Positions 34,462-42,637 of a stretch of 64,000 nucleotides of DNA are shown piece after piece; the first letter of the stretch is position 1; each line of letters opens with the position of its first letter. The position numbers and the translations under genes were made by a program. A model generated the notes under the pieces. That model was not told where the DNA came from, did no database searches, and worked only from the letters and a program-made list of their open reading frames with translations. Source of the stretch: Bacillota bacterium (GTDB lineage: Bacteria > Bacillota > Clostridia > Lachnospirales > Lachnospiraceae). The stretch is taken from the NCBI GenBank assembly GCA_023443225.1, contig JAEZVF010000038.1:1-64000 (forward strand), given 5' to 3'.

Positions 34462-34509
34462 AAACGCTACAACCCTTTATTTATCGTGGTTGTAGCGTTT
34501 TCTGTTTTC
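34462..34509 (+). terminator. Strong intrinsic terminator before the integrase gene
   Basis: AAACGCTACAACC and GGTTGTAGCGTTT form a perfect 13-bp stem with a 13-base loop. TTCTGTTTT follows. Confidence 0.85.
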
Positions 34510-34514
34510 ATCGA

Positions 34515-34570
34515 AGTATTTTCACCTTTTTCTGTGAAACTCCACGCAAAATCAGGCGTGTCTCAATACT
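34515..34570 (+). promoter_or_regulatory. Three-way-junction leader upstream of the integrase
   Basis: AGTATT (34515) pairs with AATACT (34565). Inside lie two hairpins, TTCAC/GTGAA (34521-34538) and CACGC/GCGTG (34543-34560). The three perfect stems in 56 bp make a compact junction 35 bp before the integrase ATG. It could be an RNA switch, a protein site, or part of the upstream RNA. Confidence 0.45.
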
Positions 34571-34605
34571 ACATAACTTTAACGAATTTATGGAGGATTT
34601 GAGTT

Positions 34606-35922
34606 ATGGTAAATAAGCCGGACATATCAAAAGAAGTGTTGTTGCAATTACTGGAAGATAAGTTTAATATTAAAGAGGATGCAGTGCAAAAATTAGTTGA
34701 AATGGATAAACGAAATAAGATTTTAGAACAGCACAATAAGCCAATATGGCAGGGGTCTAACGGTCGATGGTATACTTATGTGCCTGATGACACTAAAAAG
34801 AGCGGAAGAAAGCAGGTTGTTAAGAGTAGCGAAGAAAAGCTTAAAGATGCTATTGTTGAGTTTTATTTGAAACTTAACGAAGTGCAGACAATGACATTTA
34901 AAAAGATGTTTCTGCATTGGGTTGAAATTCAGAAGGCTGAGGTTAGTCAAAATACAATTACTAAGTACGGTAATGACTATCGCAGGTGCGTAGCAGGCAC
35001 AGAATTTGAAAACTTGCCAATAGATATCATCAAGACAGAAACAATTAGAGAGTTCTTGGGCAACAGGGTGAAAGTAGTAGGTCTACCACAGCGAGCATAC
35101 ACTAATTTAGTCGGTTATTTTAAAGGAGTTTTTAATAGTGCACTTGAGAACGAGTACATTACAAAGAACCCAATGGATACTTATGTGATTAGCCGCCAAT
35201 TCAAGAACTGCAAGAAATCCAAGAAGACAAAAGAGGATAAGACAGTCTCGAAAGATGAACTATCTAAAATTTTTAAGGCTATCGACGAAAGACTTCAGAA
35301 GAACCCTTGGAATATGAGCTTGTATGCGGTTTTATTGGCAGCTTTCACTGGTATGAGAGTTGGTGAGTTAAGTGCCTTAGCATGGAAAGATGTGCACGAT
35401 GAAGAAGGTTATATATTAGTGTGTCAGGCAGAGGTTAGATTAGTCAACAGAGGAAGTTCTTGTGAATTTATTATTTCAAGTACTAAAAATGAAAAAGAGC
35501 GAGAAATACCTGTGACAGCTGAAATAAGAAGTCTTTTCCTTTATGTAAGGAAGTTGCAGAAAGAAATGGGTATTGAAGCTGAGTATGTATTTGAAAACCT
35601 TGAGGGTAGAGTTCACAAGACTGCGATAGCAAGCTGTGCCGATGCTGTCTCTAAAAAGGCTGGTGTTAAGAGTAAGTCAATTCATTGTTATCGCAAAACC
35701 TTATCCTCTATGTTACATAGCCTTAAACTATTATCAGGGTTAGAGGTAAGTAGTATACTAGGTCATGGAGTAGAGGTAAATGCGAACCACTATTCATTTG
35801 ATTTAGGAGAAATGAAACCAAAACAAGAGGCATTATCTAAGGCTAATAAGAGTGTTGTTAATCTGGCAGACTACAAAGAAAATAGTGTAATCAATAATGT
35901 AATCAAAAGTGGGGTAGTGTAA
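34606..35922 (+). CDS. int: Tyrosine site-specific integrase
   Basis: The 438-residue protein is a phage/Tn916-like tyrosine recombinase. The N-terminal arm-binding region reads 'WQGSNGRWYTYVPDD' and a SAM-like core-binding domain follows (about residues 95-190). The catalytic domain has Arg in FTGMRVGELSALAW (Arg near 251), H-x-x-R in IHCYRKTLSSML (His near 360, Arg near 363) and the nucleophilic Tyr in VNANHYSF (near 396). It should integrate the element into tRNA-Leu. Its 3' end contains the right-hand TGTAATC boxes. It is transcribed toward attR. RBS TGGAGGATTTGAGTT. Confidence 0.95.
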   Translation: MVNKPDISKEVLLQLLEDKFNIKEDAVQKLVEMDKRNKILEQHNKPIWQGSNGRWYTYVPDDTKKSGRKQVVKSSEEKLKDAIVEFYLKLNEVQTMTFKKMFLHWVEIQKAEVSQNTITKYGNDYRRCVAGTEFENLPIDIIKTETIREFLGNRVKVVGLPQRAYTNLVGYFKGVFNSALENEYITKNPMDTYVISRQFKNCKKSKKTKEDKTVSKDELSKIFKAIDERLQKNPWNMSLYAVLLAAFTGMRVGELSALAWKDVHDEEGYILVCQAEVRLVNRGSSCEFIISSTKNEKEREIPVTAEIRSLFLYVRKLQKEMGIEAEYVFENLEGRVHKTAIASCADAVSKKAGVKSKSIHCYRKTLSSMLHSLKLLSGLEVSSILGHGVEVNANHYSFDLGEMKPKQEALSKANKSVVNLADYKENSVINNVIKSGVV

Positions 35923-35924
35923 TC
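35886..35924 (+). promoter_or_regulatory. Three TGTAATC boxes, candidate integrase arm sites (right)
   Basis: TGTAATC at 35886, 35898 and 35918, same orientation, overlapping the integrase stop codon. They match the three boxes near attL. Confidence 0.6.
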
Positions 35925-35943
35925 AAACTCTTGAAGCAATAAA

Positions 35944-35985
35944 AAGTCCTCAAAGCCTTTAACTACAAGGCTCTAAGGACTTCCT
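35944..35985 (-). terminator. Element-encoded terminator for tRNA-Leu
   Basis: On the minus strand AAGTCCTTAGAGCCTT folds back on AAGGCTTTGAGGACTT and runs into TTTTTATT. It lies inside the element directly 3' of the tRNA. It replaces the host terminator that was displaced to 10342. Confidence 0.75.
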
Positions 35986-35989
35986 AGAC

Positions 35990-36019
35990 AATGCGGATAG
36001 AGGGACTCGAACCCTCACG
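35990..36019. repeat. attR: 30-bp direct repeat within tRNA-Leu
   Basis: Identical to 10395-10424. It covers the T arm and 3' acceptor strand of the intact tRNA gene. Confidence 0.92.
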
Positions 36020-36074
36020 AGTGTTTGCCCGGCAGATTTTGAGTCTGCTGCGTCTGCCATTCCGCCACATCCGC
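35992..36074 (-). tRNA. tRNA-Leu(CAA)
   Basis: The minus strand folds as an 83-nt tRNA with a class II long variable arm. The acceptor is GCGGATG/TATCCGC with discriminator A, and the T arm is GAGGG-TTCGAGT-CCCTC. The anticodon stem GCAGA/TCTGC carries loop CTCAAAA, so the anticodon is CAA. CCA is not encoded. A sigma-A promoter lies upstream, and the 3' end is the integration target of the element. Confidence 0.95.
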
Positions 36075-36091
36075 ATTAAGCTGCGAAAGTT

Positions 36092-36120
36092 ATTCTAACA
36101 TATTATGTATGAAATTGCAA
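36092..36120 (-). promoter_or_regulatory. Promoter of tRNA-Leu
   Basis: Read on the minus strand: TTGCAA (36120-36115), 17-base spacer, TAGAAT (36097-36092). It sits 18 bp from the tRNA 5' end. The rest of the 36075-36396 gap is very A+T-rich, and I see no further gene or clear signal in it. Confidence 0.65.
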
Positions 36121-36396
36121 GACAAAAAAGTAAAAAATGATAATAATAATAAATGTTGATAAAAAATATTATTATGTTAATCTGAATTTATAAGGGAGCA
36201 GTTAGTTCATTAATATTGGAATATACCCAATGTTCAAAATGTATAGTTGAAACATAATTCAAAAAAGGGTAAAATGAGATATTAGCGGATACAATATTTA
36301 TTGCAATATGAATTGATTTGGGCTTATGACACCTAAACTATTAATTTCAATAGCAATAATATTACATACGGTTATAGTAGAGTTGGAGGAATGGTA

Positions 36397-37041
36397 ATGA
36401 ATTGTATTGATACACAGAGACATATTATGCCGTTTATAAATAATAAATTAGAAAACAACCAATTAGAAGAATTCATTAATCATGTTAATCTTTGCCCAAA
36501 TTGTATGGATGAACTGGAAGTATATTATGTGCTTCTATCCAGTATGAAACATCTGGATGAAGATAAGGAATTATCCAAAGACTTTCATCAGGATTTAATG
36601 GATTTATTAACTCATACGGAAGAAAAAATATTTCATGATAAATTGGTACATATACGAAAAAAAATTATACTAATTATTATGATATCAATCGTTGCGGTAG
36701 CTTCAAGCTTTCGTTTGGGTGAATATGTAGTAGAGGATGTACTGCCGCATGAAGTGAAAGAGAGTAATTATCAAATGGATAACCTTTTTTATATGAGCAA
36801 TAAAATTAAGATAAACAGCCCCGCCTCAGAATTCAAGTCAATGAACCAGGGAGAACGTATGCTTGCTGAAAGGATTAATCAGAACTTATCCGATATTTAT
36901 GTATATCTTAAGGAAACAGATCCAGATGGTGCAGCAAAGATGGAGGAACAATTCGGGAATCTAATATGGAAGGATGTTCAGATTTCAAATGGAGTCGGTT
37001 TACAACAAAGTATCCCAAATTGGACGATATTACAGTATTAA
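36397..37041 (+). CDS. Zinc-finger anti-sigma-like membrane protein
   Basis: Start placed at ATG 36397, six bases after GGAGGA; the ATG at 36391 directly abuts the RBS. The 214-residue product has an N-terminal ZAS/zf-HC2 finger (His in FINHVNLCPNCMDELE, HxxxCxxC). A helical segment and one transmembrane helix (about 86-106, IILIIMISIVAVASS) follow, with an extracellular helical domain. This is the layout of anti-sigma factors, but no sigma factor gene is adjacent. It lies just before polA. Confidence 0.7.
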   Translation: MNCIDTQRHIMPFINNKLENNQLEEFINHVNLCPNCMDELEVYYVLLSSMKHLDEDKELSKDFHQDLMDLLTHTEEKIFHDKLVHIRKKIILIIMISIVAVASSFRLGEYVVEDVLPHEVKESNYQMDNLFYMSNKIKINSPASEFKSMNQGERMLAERINQNLSDIYVYLKETDPDGAAKMEEQFGNLIWKDVQISNGVGLQQSIPNWTILQY

Positions 37042-37096
37042 GAATGATATCTTCATGAAAAGTGGAGGTTGGATTACATTAATAAGGAGAAAATAG

Positions 37097-39748
37097 ATGG
37101 AAAAGAAGATAGTATTAATCGATGGACATAGTATATTAAACAGGGCATTTTATGGGATACCCAACTTAACGAATTCGGAAGGAACGCATACGAATGCCAT
37201 ACTGGGATTTTTAAATATATTATTCAAAATATTAGATGAAGAAAAACCGGAATACTTAACGGTTGCTTTTGATGTGAACCAGCCAACGTTCCGGCATAAC
37301 ATGTATGAACAATACAAGGGCACAAGAAAATCAATGCCGGAGGAACTTAGGGAACAGGTTCCAATCATGAAAGAAGTATTACGGGCTATGGGTGTAACCA
37401 TTGTGGAAAAGGCTGGCTACGAAGCAGATGATATCTTAGGAACCATAGCAAAAACTTGTGAGAAAGAGGGAATTGTAGTTTCACTTGTATCAGGAGACCG
37501 AGATTTACTGCAGTTGGCGACAGAGAAGATTAAGATTCGCATACCAAAAACAAAATTAAGTGGAACCGAAGTTGAGAATTATAATACCCAGGATGTCGTA
37601 GACAAATACGGTGTTACTCCAAAACAGTTCATAGACTTAAAAGGTTTGATGGGTGATGCTTCCGATAATATTCCAGGGGTACCTGGCATTGGAGAGAAAA
37701 CTGCAACCAAAATTATATCTATGTATGATTCCATCGAGAATGCCTATGAGCACGTGGATGAAATTACTCCAAATAAAGCAAAATTGTCATTGAAAGAGAA
37801 CTATGACTTAGCAGTATTAAGTAAGACCCTTGCTACCATTAAAACGGATTGCGAGATCGATTTTTCTGTAGACAATGCTGCAATTGGAAATCTGTACAAT
37901 GAAGATTCCTTTGTGTTATTCAAAAAGTTAGAATTTAAAAATCTAATCAATCGCTTTCAAATAGATATAAATCATAACACCGGAGTGGAGGATTATTTTC
38001 AGGTTATTACGGATTTAGATCAAGCAGAATCCGTTTTTCAAAAGGTTAGCAATATTAACACAAAAGAGCAGGCAGTAGGTTTACAATTTATTCATGAAGA
38101 AGGTCAAATATTAGGGCTTTCCCTTTGTATTGGTGAGAAGGATATTTACTATATTGCAGCAGAGGGCTTTCTTACTGCGGCATATCTTATGGATAAAGTT
38201 AACTTTATGATAACAAATCAAACGTGTATCGCCACCTTACAATTAAAGACTCAATTAGACTTCCTGGATGCTTCAGAGGATAGTAATATTTTTGATGAAG
38301 GTATTGCTGCTTATCTGTTGAATCCACTTAAGGACACTTATCATTACGATGACATTGCCAGAGATTATCTAGGGATGACCATCCCATCAAGAACTGAATT
38401 ATTAGGCAAGTTATCCCTTGTGGCTGCACAAGATACTTTGGCTGATAAATTTAAGTGTTTTTGCTGTTATCAAAGTTATGTTGCTTTTTGTGCATATGCT
38501 AAACTCAAGGAAGCCTTAGATAAGTCAGACATGTTAAACTTGTTTGTAGAGATTGAGATGCCATTAATTTATACTCTTTATAATATGGAACAATGGGGTA
38601 TCCGGGTTAACCGCAAGGAATTAAAGGAATATGGTGAACAATTAGGGGTTGGAATAGCACAATTGGAAAAAAACATATACCAATTAACTGGAGAAGAGTT
38701 TAATATAAACTCTCCGAAGCAGTTAGGTGTTATTTTATTTGAAAAATTACGTCTGCCTTTTGGAAAGAAAACAAAAACAGGATATTCAACCTCTGCTGAC
38801 ATTTTAGACAAATTAGTTAGTGAACACCCAGTTGTCAGTATGATCTTAGAATATCGTCAACTTACAAAATTAAAATCCACCTATGCGGATGGGCTTGCCG
38901 TCTACATTGGAGAGGATGAGAGAATCCATGGGAAATTTCATCAGACGATAGCGGCAACTGGTAGAATCAGCAGTACAGAGCCAAATCTTCAAAATATTCC
39001 GATCCGAATGGAACTGGGCAGGGCGATTCGAAAGGTTTTTATTCCGGAACAGGATTTTATCTTTATGGATGCGGATTACTCTCAGATTGAGTTGCGTGTG
39101 CTTGCTCATATGTCAAAGGATGAAACCTTAATTCAAGCATATAAAGAAGCACAAGACATTCATCAGATGACAGCTTCGCAAGTTTTCCATACACCATTTG
39201 ACGAAGTTACCCCTTTACAGAGAAGTAATGCAAAAGCGGTTAATTTTGGAATCGTATATGGTATTAGTTCATTTGGATTGGGACAAGATTTAAATATAAC
39301 AAGAAAAGAAGCAGAATCTTATATAAATAAATACTTTGATACGTATCCAGGTGTTAAGAGATTTTTAGACTCTCTCGTTCTTGAGGGAAAAGAAAAGGGA
39401 TATGTGACAACAATGTTCGGTAGAAGAAGACCAATACCGGAATTAAACTCTTCTAATTTCATGCAGCGCTCCTTTGGAGAAAGGGTTGCTATGAATTCTC
39501 CAATTCAGGGTACTGCAGCAGATATCATCAAAATTGCCATGATTCGGGTAAATAACAGGCTGAAAAAGTTGAAGCTTCGCTCTAGATTGGTTCTTCAAGT
39601 ACATGACGAATTGTTAATTGAAGCACACGTTGATGAAACAGAACAGGTAAAAAGAATATTAGAAGATGAGATGGATCATGCGGCAAACTTAAGTGTACCA
39701 TTAGAGATTGATGTAAATACTGGTGCAAACTGGTATGAAGCGAAATAA
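37097..39748 (+). CDS. polA: DNA polymerase I
   Basis: The 883-residue protein has an N-terminal 5'-3' exonuclease (GHSILNRAFYG, YEADDILGT, SGDRDLLQL, GDASDNIPGVPGIGEK; residues 1-290). The central 3'-5' exonuclease-like domain (about 310-500) lacks the acidic catalytic residues. The family A polymerase has motif A DADYSQIELRVLA (near 657), motif B RSNAKAVNFGIVYG (near 712) and motif C VHDE (near 835). It fills gaps and removes Okazaki primers; proofreading is predicted to be absent, as in many Firmicutes. Confidence 0.97.
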   Translation: MEKKIVLIDGHSILNRAFYGIPNLTNSEGTHTNAILGFLNILFKILDEEKPEYLTVAFDVNQPTFRHNMYEQYKGTRKSMPEELREQVPIMKEVLRAMGVTIVEKAGYEADDILGTIAKTCEKEGIVVSLVSGDRDLLQLATEKIKIRIPKTKLSGTEVENYNTQDVVDKYGVTPKQFIDLKGLMGDASDNIPGVPGIGEKTATKIISMYDSIENAYEHVDEITPNKAKLSLKENYDLAVLSKTLATIKTDCEIDFSVDNAAIGNLYNEDSFVLFKKLEFKNLINRFQIDINHNTGVEDYFQVITDLDQAESVFQKVSNINTKEQAVGLQFIHEEGQILGLSLCIGEKDIYYIAAEGFLTAAYLMDKVNFMITNQTCIATLQLKTQLDFLDASEDSNIFDEGIAAYLLNPLKDTYHYDDIARDYLGMTIPSRTELLGKLSLVAAQDTLADKFKCFCCYQSYVAFCAYAKLKEALDKSDMLNLFVEIEMPLIYTLYNMEQWGIRVNRKELKEYGEQLGVGIAQLEKNIYQLTGEEFNINSPKQLGVILFEKLRLPFGKKTKTGYSTSADILDKLVSEHPVVSMILEYRQLTKLKSTYADGLAVYIGEDERIHGKFHQTIAATGRISSTEPNLQNIPIRMELGRAIRKVFIPEQDFIFMDADYSQIELRVLAHMSKDETLIQAYKEAQDIHQMTASQVFHTPFDEVTPLQRSNAKAVNFGIVYGISSFGLGQDLNITRKEAESYINKYFDTYPGVKRFLDSLVLEGKEKGYVTTMFGRRRPIPELNSSNFMQRSFGERVAMNSPIQGTAADIIKIAMIRVNNRLKKLKLRSRLVLQVHDELLIEAHVDETEQVKRILEDEMDHAANLSVPLEIDVNTGANWYEAK

Positions 39749-39818
39749 ATCCTAAGCAAAGTTGAAAAGAAAGGAGCATCATGATGTAGTTGTCACTAAA
39801 TACATCATAAACGATTCA

Positions 39819-40406
39819 ATGAAGATTATTGGGATTACCGGTGGTATAGGAAGTGGTAAGTCGACCATCACCAAACTATTAGAAGAAAAGTATGATGCAT
39901 TTATTATAAGCACAGATAAAATTGCACATCAGCTCATGCAAAAGGGAAGTATTTCTTATCAATTCATCGTTGAATATTTTGGGAATAGTATCCTGAATGA
40001 GGATGGAGAAATTGATCGTATTCAGCTCGGGAAGCAGGTGTATCACGATTCGGAACAATTACAAAAACTAAATTCATTTACCCATCCTTATGTCATGGAT
40101 TATATTGCAAAGTTAATTGAGGAAAAACAAAAAGAAGGGGTAAACCTATTGTGTATTGAAACAGCTTTGCCCAAAGAGGCAGGATTGAATCAAATCTGTG
40201 ATGAGATTTGGTATATTTATGCTTCAGAGGAAATAAGAAAGACGCGATTGATGGAGTCCAGAGGCTACTCGGAGGATAAGATTACATCAATCATCAAACG
40301 TCAGAGCAGCGAAGAAGAATTTAAAAAGTTAAGTACTCATAGGGTAAAAAATGATGGTTCCATGGAGAGTCTAATGGAACAGATAGAAATATTGCTAGTG
40401 AAATAA
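39819..40406 (+). CDS. coaE: Dephospho-CoA kinase
   Basis: I choose ATG 39819, which gives the canonical MKIIGITGGIGSGKST start and 195 residues; the longer TTG frame adds 19 atypical residues. The P-loop GGIGSGKST (residues 8-16) is followed by STDKIAHQL (substrate CoA binding), the 'LNSFTHPYVMDYI' lid and a C-terminal Arg-rich IKRQSSEEEF. It phosphorylates dephospho-CoA at the ribose 3'-OH, the last step in CoA synthesis. It follows polA closely, as in many clostridia. Confidence 0.93.
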   Translation: MKIIGITGGIGSGKSTITKLLEEKYDAFIISTDKIAHQLMQKGSISYQFIVEYFGNSILNEDGEIDRIQLGKQVYHDSEQLQKLNSFTHPYVMDYIAKLIEEKQKEGVNLLCIETALPKEAGLNQICDEIWYIYASEEIRKTRLMESRGYSEDKITSIIKRQSSEEEFKKLSTHRVKNDGSMESLMEQIEILLVK

Positions 40407-40516
40407 GTCGCATTATGGTATACTAGTCACGATAAACAGATTAGTTTTAGAGTTACGAATCTGTGGAAAATTCTAAAAGTGTAAATCTATACAGGTTAAA
40501 TTTGGAGGATTTATAT

Positions 40517-42553
40517 ATGGAGAACATAAGATATCCAGAGCATTTGGTGTTTGGTTTAGACATCGGGACAAGAAGCATTGTTGGAACCGTAGGATATAAA
40601 GAAAATAATCATAATTTCATAGTGGTAGCACAGTATATTCGGGAACATGACACACGTGCAATGCTAGATGGACAGATACATGATATAGCAAAAGTATCCG
40701 AAACCATTGAAGAAGTGAAACGACATTTAGAAGAGCAAATTGGTAGAAGGCTCACAGATGTTTGTATCGCAGCGGCAGGCAGGGTGTTAAAAACAATATC
40801 GGCAAAGGCTGAATATGAATTCTTAAGTGAAACCACGGTGAATGAAGAACACATCCATTCCTTAGATTTAATTGGTGTAGAAAAGGCTTATGACACACTT
40901 AGAGAAGAGATGAAAGAAGAGAAAATAAGCTTTTATTGTGTTGGTTATTCCGTAATCCGTTACTATTTAAATGGTTATTCCATGCAAAAGCTGGAAGGTC
41001 ATAAAGCCAACAAAATTTCAACAGAATTATTGGCTACTTTTCTCCCGGATGAAGTTATTGATGGCTTATATTCCGCCGTGGAAAAAGCTGGACTGCAGGT
41101 TGCTAATCTGACTTTAGAGCCCATAGCAGCAATTAATATTGCAATTCCCGAGAAATTTCGTTTATTAAATATTGCTTTGGTGGATGTTGGAGCTGGTACC
41201 TCCGATATATCCATTACCAAAGATGGCAGCATAACCGGTTATGGAATGATACCTTTTGCTGGGGATGAAATAACCGAAGCAATCGTACAAAAATACCTGG
41301 TAGAATTTAAGGTTGCAGAGGCTATGAAATTAGCCTGCTTAAAAAAGAAAAAAGTAACCTATAAGGATATCATGGGGATAAGCCATAAATTAGACACAGA
41401 AGAGATTATGGAATCTATTTCTGAAACATTACATAAAGTAACAAAGTCCATTGCTGAAAAGATAATTGAACTGAATGGAGATAAATCCGTAAGTGCAGTA
41501 TTTGTAGTTGGTGGTGGTGGTAAAATACCGGGATTTGTGGCATGCCTGGCAGATTATTTGAATTTGCAGCCAGATCGGGTTGCTTTGCGTGGTGCAGAGG
41601 TTCTTCAAGAGATTACCTTCCTTCAGGAAAAGATCAAAAAAGACCCATTGCTAGTAACACCCATTGGTATTTGTCTGAATTTTTATGATCAAAAGAATAA
41701 TTTTATATTTGTAAATGTAAATGGTGAACGCGTTAAATTATACGATAATAGCAAACTAACCATTGTTGATGCAGCCATTCAGATTGGATTCCCAAATGAA
41801 AAGCTATTTCCGCAGAGAGGTAAATCGATAAACTATGTTTTAAATGGAAATAAACGATTGGTAAGAGGAGAACTAGGAGAAGCAGCGGTTGTAAAACTAA
41901 ATGGAGAAATCGTTGGGCTTAGTCAAAGCATTGAACAAAATGACCGGATAGAAATCATTGAGTCCACAATTGGCGCGGATGCGATATTTGAAGTAAGACA
42001 ACTTCCTGAATATAACGGGACAATTACCTTTCAATTTAACGGACAGGGCATTTTATGTCCTAAATTTGTTATGGCGAATGGCAAACTTGTCTCTGAATTT
42101 TATAGCATTCAGGATTCGGACGAGATACAGATTCTGAATTATTATACTTTAGCACAGGTATTGGAATTTATGGATATCGAATATGTAGGTTTGATTGAAG
42201 TAAACAATGTACCTGCAGGGTTAGATGAAAAGATATATGAGAATTTTTCAATCAATTGTGTAATCAAGAATGATGTCTTAGAAGAAGTAGATGAGGTTAA
42301 TTCAAAGGAAGACGATTTGAATCAGGCGTATACGACTGAAATAAGCAAGGATTTTATTGTAATAATAAATAATCAATCAGTAACGCTGTCTAATAAAGAA
42401 AGTTATATCTTTGTGGATATCTTTGACTTCTATCCTTTTGATTTGACAAAGATAGGTGGTTCCGAGTTGATTATTACCTTAAATGGTGAAAAAGCGGAAT
42501 TTACTACGCCTCTGAAACAAAATGATGTAATTGAATTATTCTGGAAAGAATAA
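40517..42553 (+). CDS. FtsA-like actin-fold protein with C-terminal extension
   Basis: Start at 40517 behind TTGGAGGATTTATAT (678 residues). The actin/FtsA fold has a phosphate-1 motif GLDIGTRSIVGTVGY (near 13), LVDVGAGTSDISI (near 225) and an adenosine motif VVGGGGKIPG (near 338). About 250 further residues follow, with repeated ubiquitin-like or beta-grasp-type segments (INYVLNGNKRLV, VVKLNGEIVGLSQ, FVIINNQSVTLSNKESY). Normal FtsA is about 420 residues. A septum or pilus/cytoskeletal scaffolding role is likely but not certain; ftsZ is not nearby. Confidence 0.8.
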   Translation: MENIRYPEHLVFGLDIGTRSIVGTVGYKENNHNFIVVAQYIREHDTRAMLDGQIHDIAKVSETIEEVKRHLEEQIGRRLTDVCIAAAGRVLKTISAKAEYEFLSETTVNEEHIHSLDLIGVEKAYDTLREEMKEEKISFYCVGYSVIRYYLNGYSMQKLEGHKANKISTELLATFLPDEVIDGLYSAVEKAGLQVANLTLEPIAAINIAIPEKFRLLNIALVDVGAGTSDISITKDGSITGYGMIPFAGDEITEAIVQKYLVEFKVAEAMKLACLKKKKVTYKDIMGISHKLDTEEIMESISETLHKVTKSIAEKIIELNGDKSVSAVFVVGGGGKIPGFVACLADYLNLQPDRVALRGAEVLQEITFLQEKIKKDPLLVTPIGICLNFYDQKNNFIFVNVNGERVKLYDNSKLTIVDAAIQIGFPNEKLFPQRGKSINYVLNGNKRLVRGELGEAAVVKLNGEIVGLSQSIEQNDRIEIIESTIGADAIFEVRQLPEYNGTITFQFNGQGILCPKFVMANGKLVSEFYSIQDSDEIQILNYYTLAQVLEFMDIEYVGLIEVNNVPAGLDEKIYENFSINCVIKNDVLEEVDEVNSKEDDLNQAYTTEISKDFIVIINNQSVTLSNKESYIFVDIFDFYPFDLTKIGGSELIITLNGEKAEFTTPLKQNDVIELFWKE

Positions 42554-42637
42554 CGTAATAAGAGAAAGAAGCCTATTGACAAATGCATCATAATAGGAGA
42601 TACTTTTTCTTTATAAATGAGTCTTTAGGAGGTACTT

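Larger units (their letters stand above)
32887..34509 (+). ncRNA. Candidate large structured non-coding RNA
   Basis: About 1.6 kb holds no credible ORF on either strand, in an element that is otherwise tightly packed. Two sampled 60-bp lines are 38% and 47% G+C (33181 and 33301), richer than typical spacers here. Exact repeats are CAGGATGCGGGATTAC (33184 and 33928) and CGGTCACATATTCCAGCAG (33633 and 33775). CAGTATTTATCTGCACC-like copies occur at 33239, 33522, 33796 and 34034. Local stems include CGGGATA/TATCCCG (33882-33903), GGTTCT/AGAACC (33539-33559) and GTGCAG/CTGCAC (33793-33811). A closing stem GGCCGATAAA/TTTATCGGCC (34382-34454) comes just before the terminator. Alternatives are an origin of transfer or replication, or decayed coding DNA. 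Confidence 0.45.
10395..36019. mobile_element. Integrative element inserted in the tRNA-Leu(CAA) 3' end
   Basis: A 25.6-kb block lies between two exact 30-bp copies of the tRNA-Leu 3' end (10395-10424 and 35990-36019). The complete tRNA is at the right end, and a tyrosine integrase lies 70 bp from it. Contents are accessory: restriction-modification, resolvase, AbiGi-like protein, HNH proteins, exported proteins and many unknowns. I see no relaxase, T4SS ATPase, replication initiator, terminase or capsid gene. It is therefore neither a self-evident ICE nor a prophage, and it may be mobilised by helper functions. Confidence 0.9.

Noticed and set aside
32887..34509. CRISPR array
   Set aside because: Repeats are few, unequal in length and irregularly spaced, and no cas genes are present.
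32887..34509. Assignment to a known large RNA such as ROOL or GOLLD
   Set aside because: I could not match any defining helix or motif of these classes by eye; only the size and location are suggestive.
10395..36019. Prophage
   Set aside because: No terminase, portal, capsid, tail or lysis gene could be recognised.
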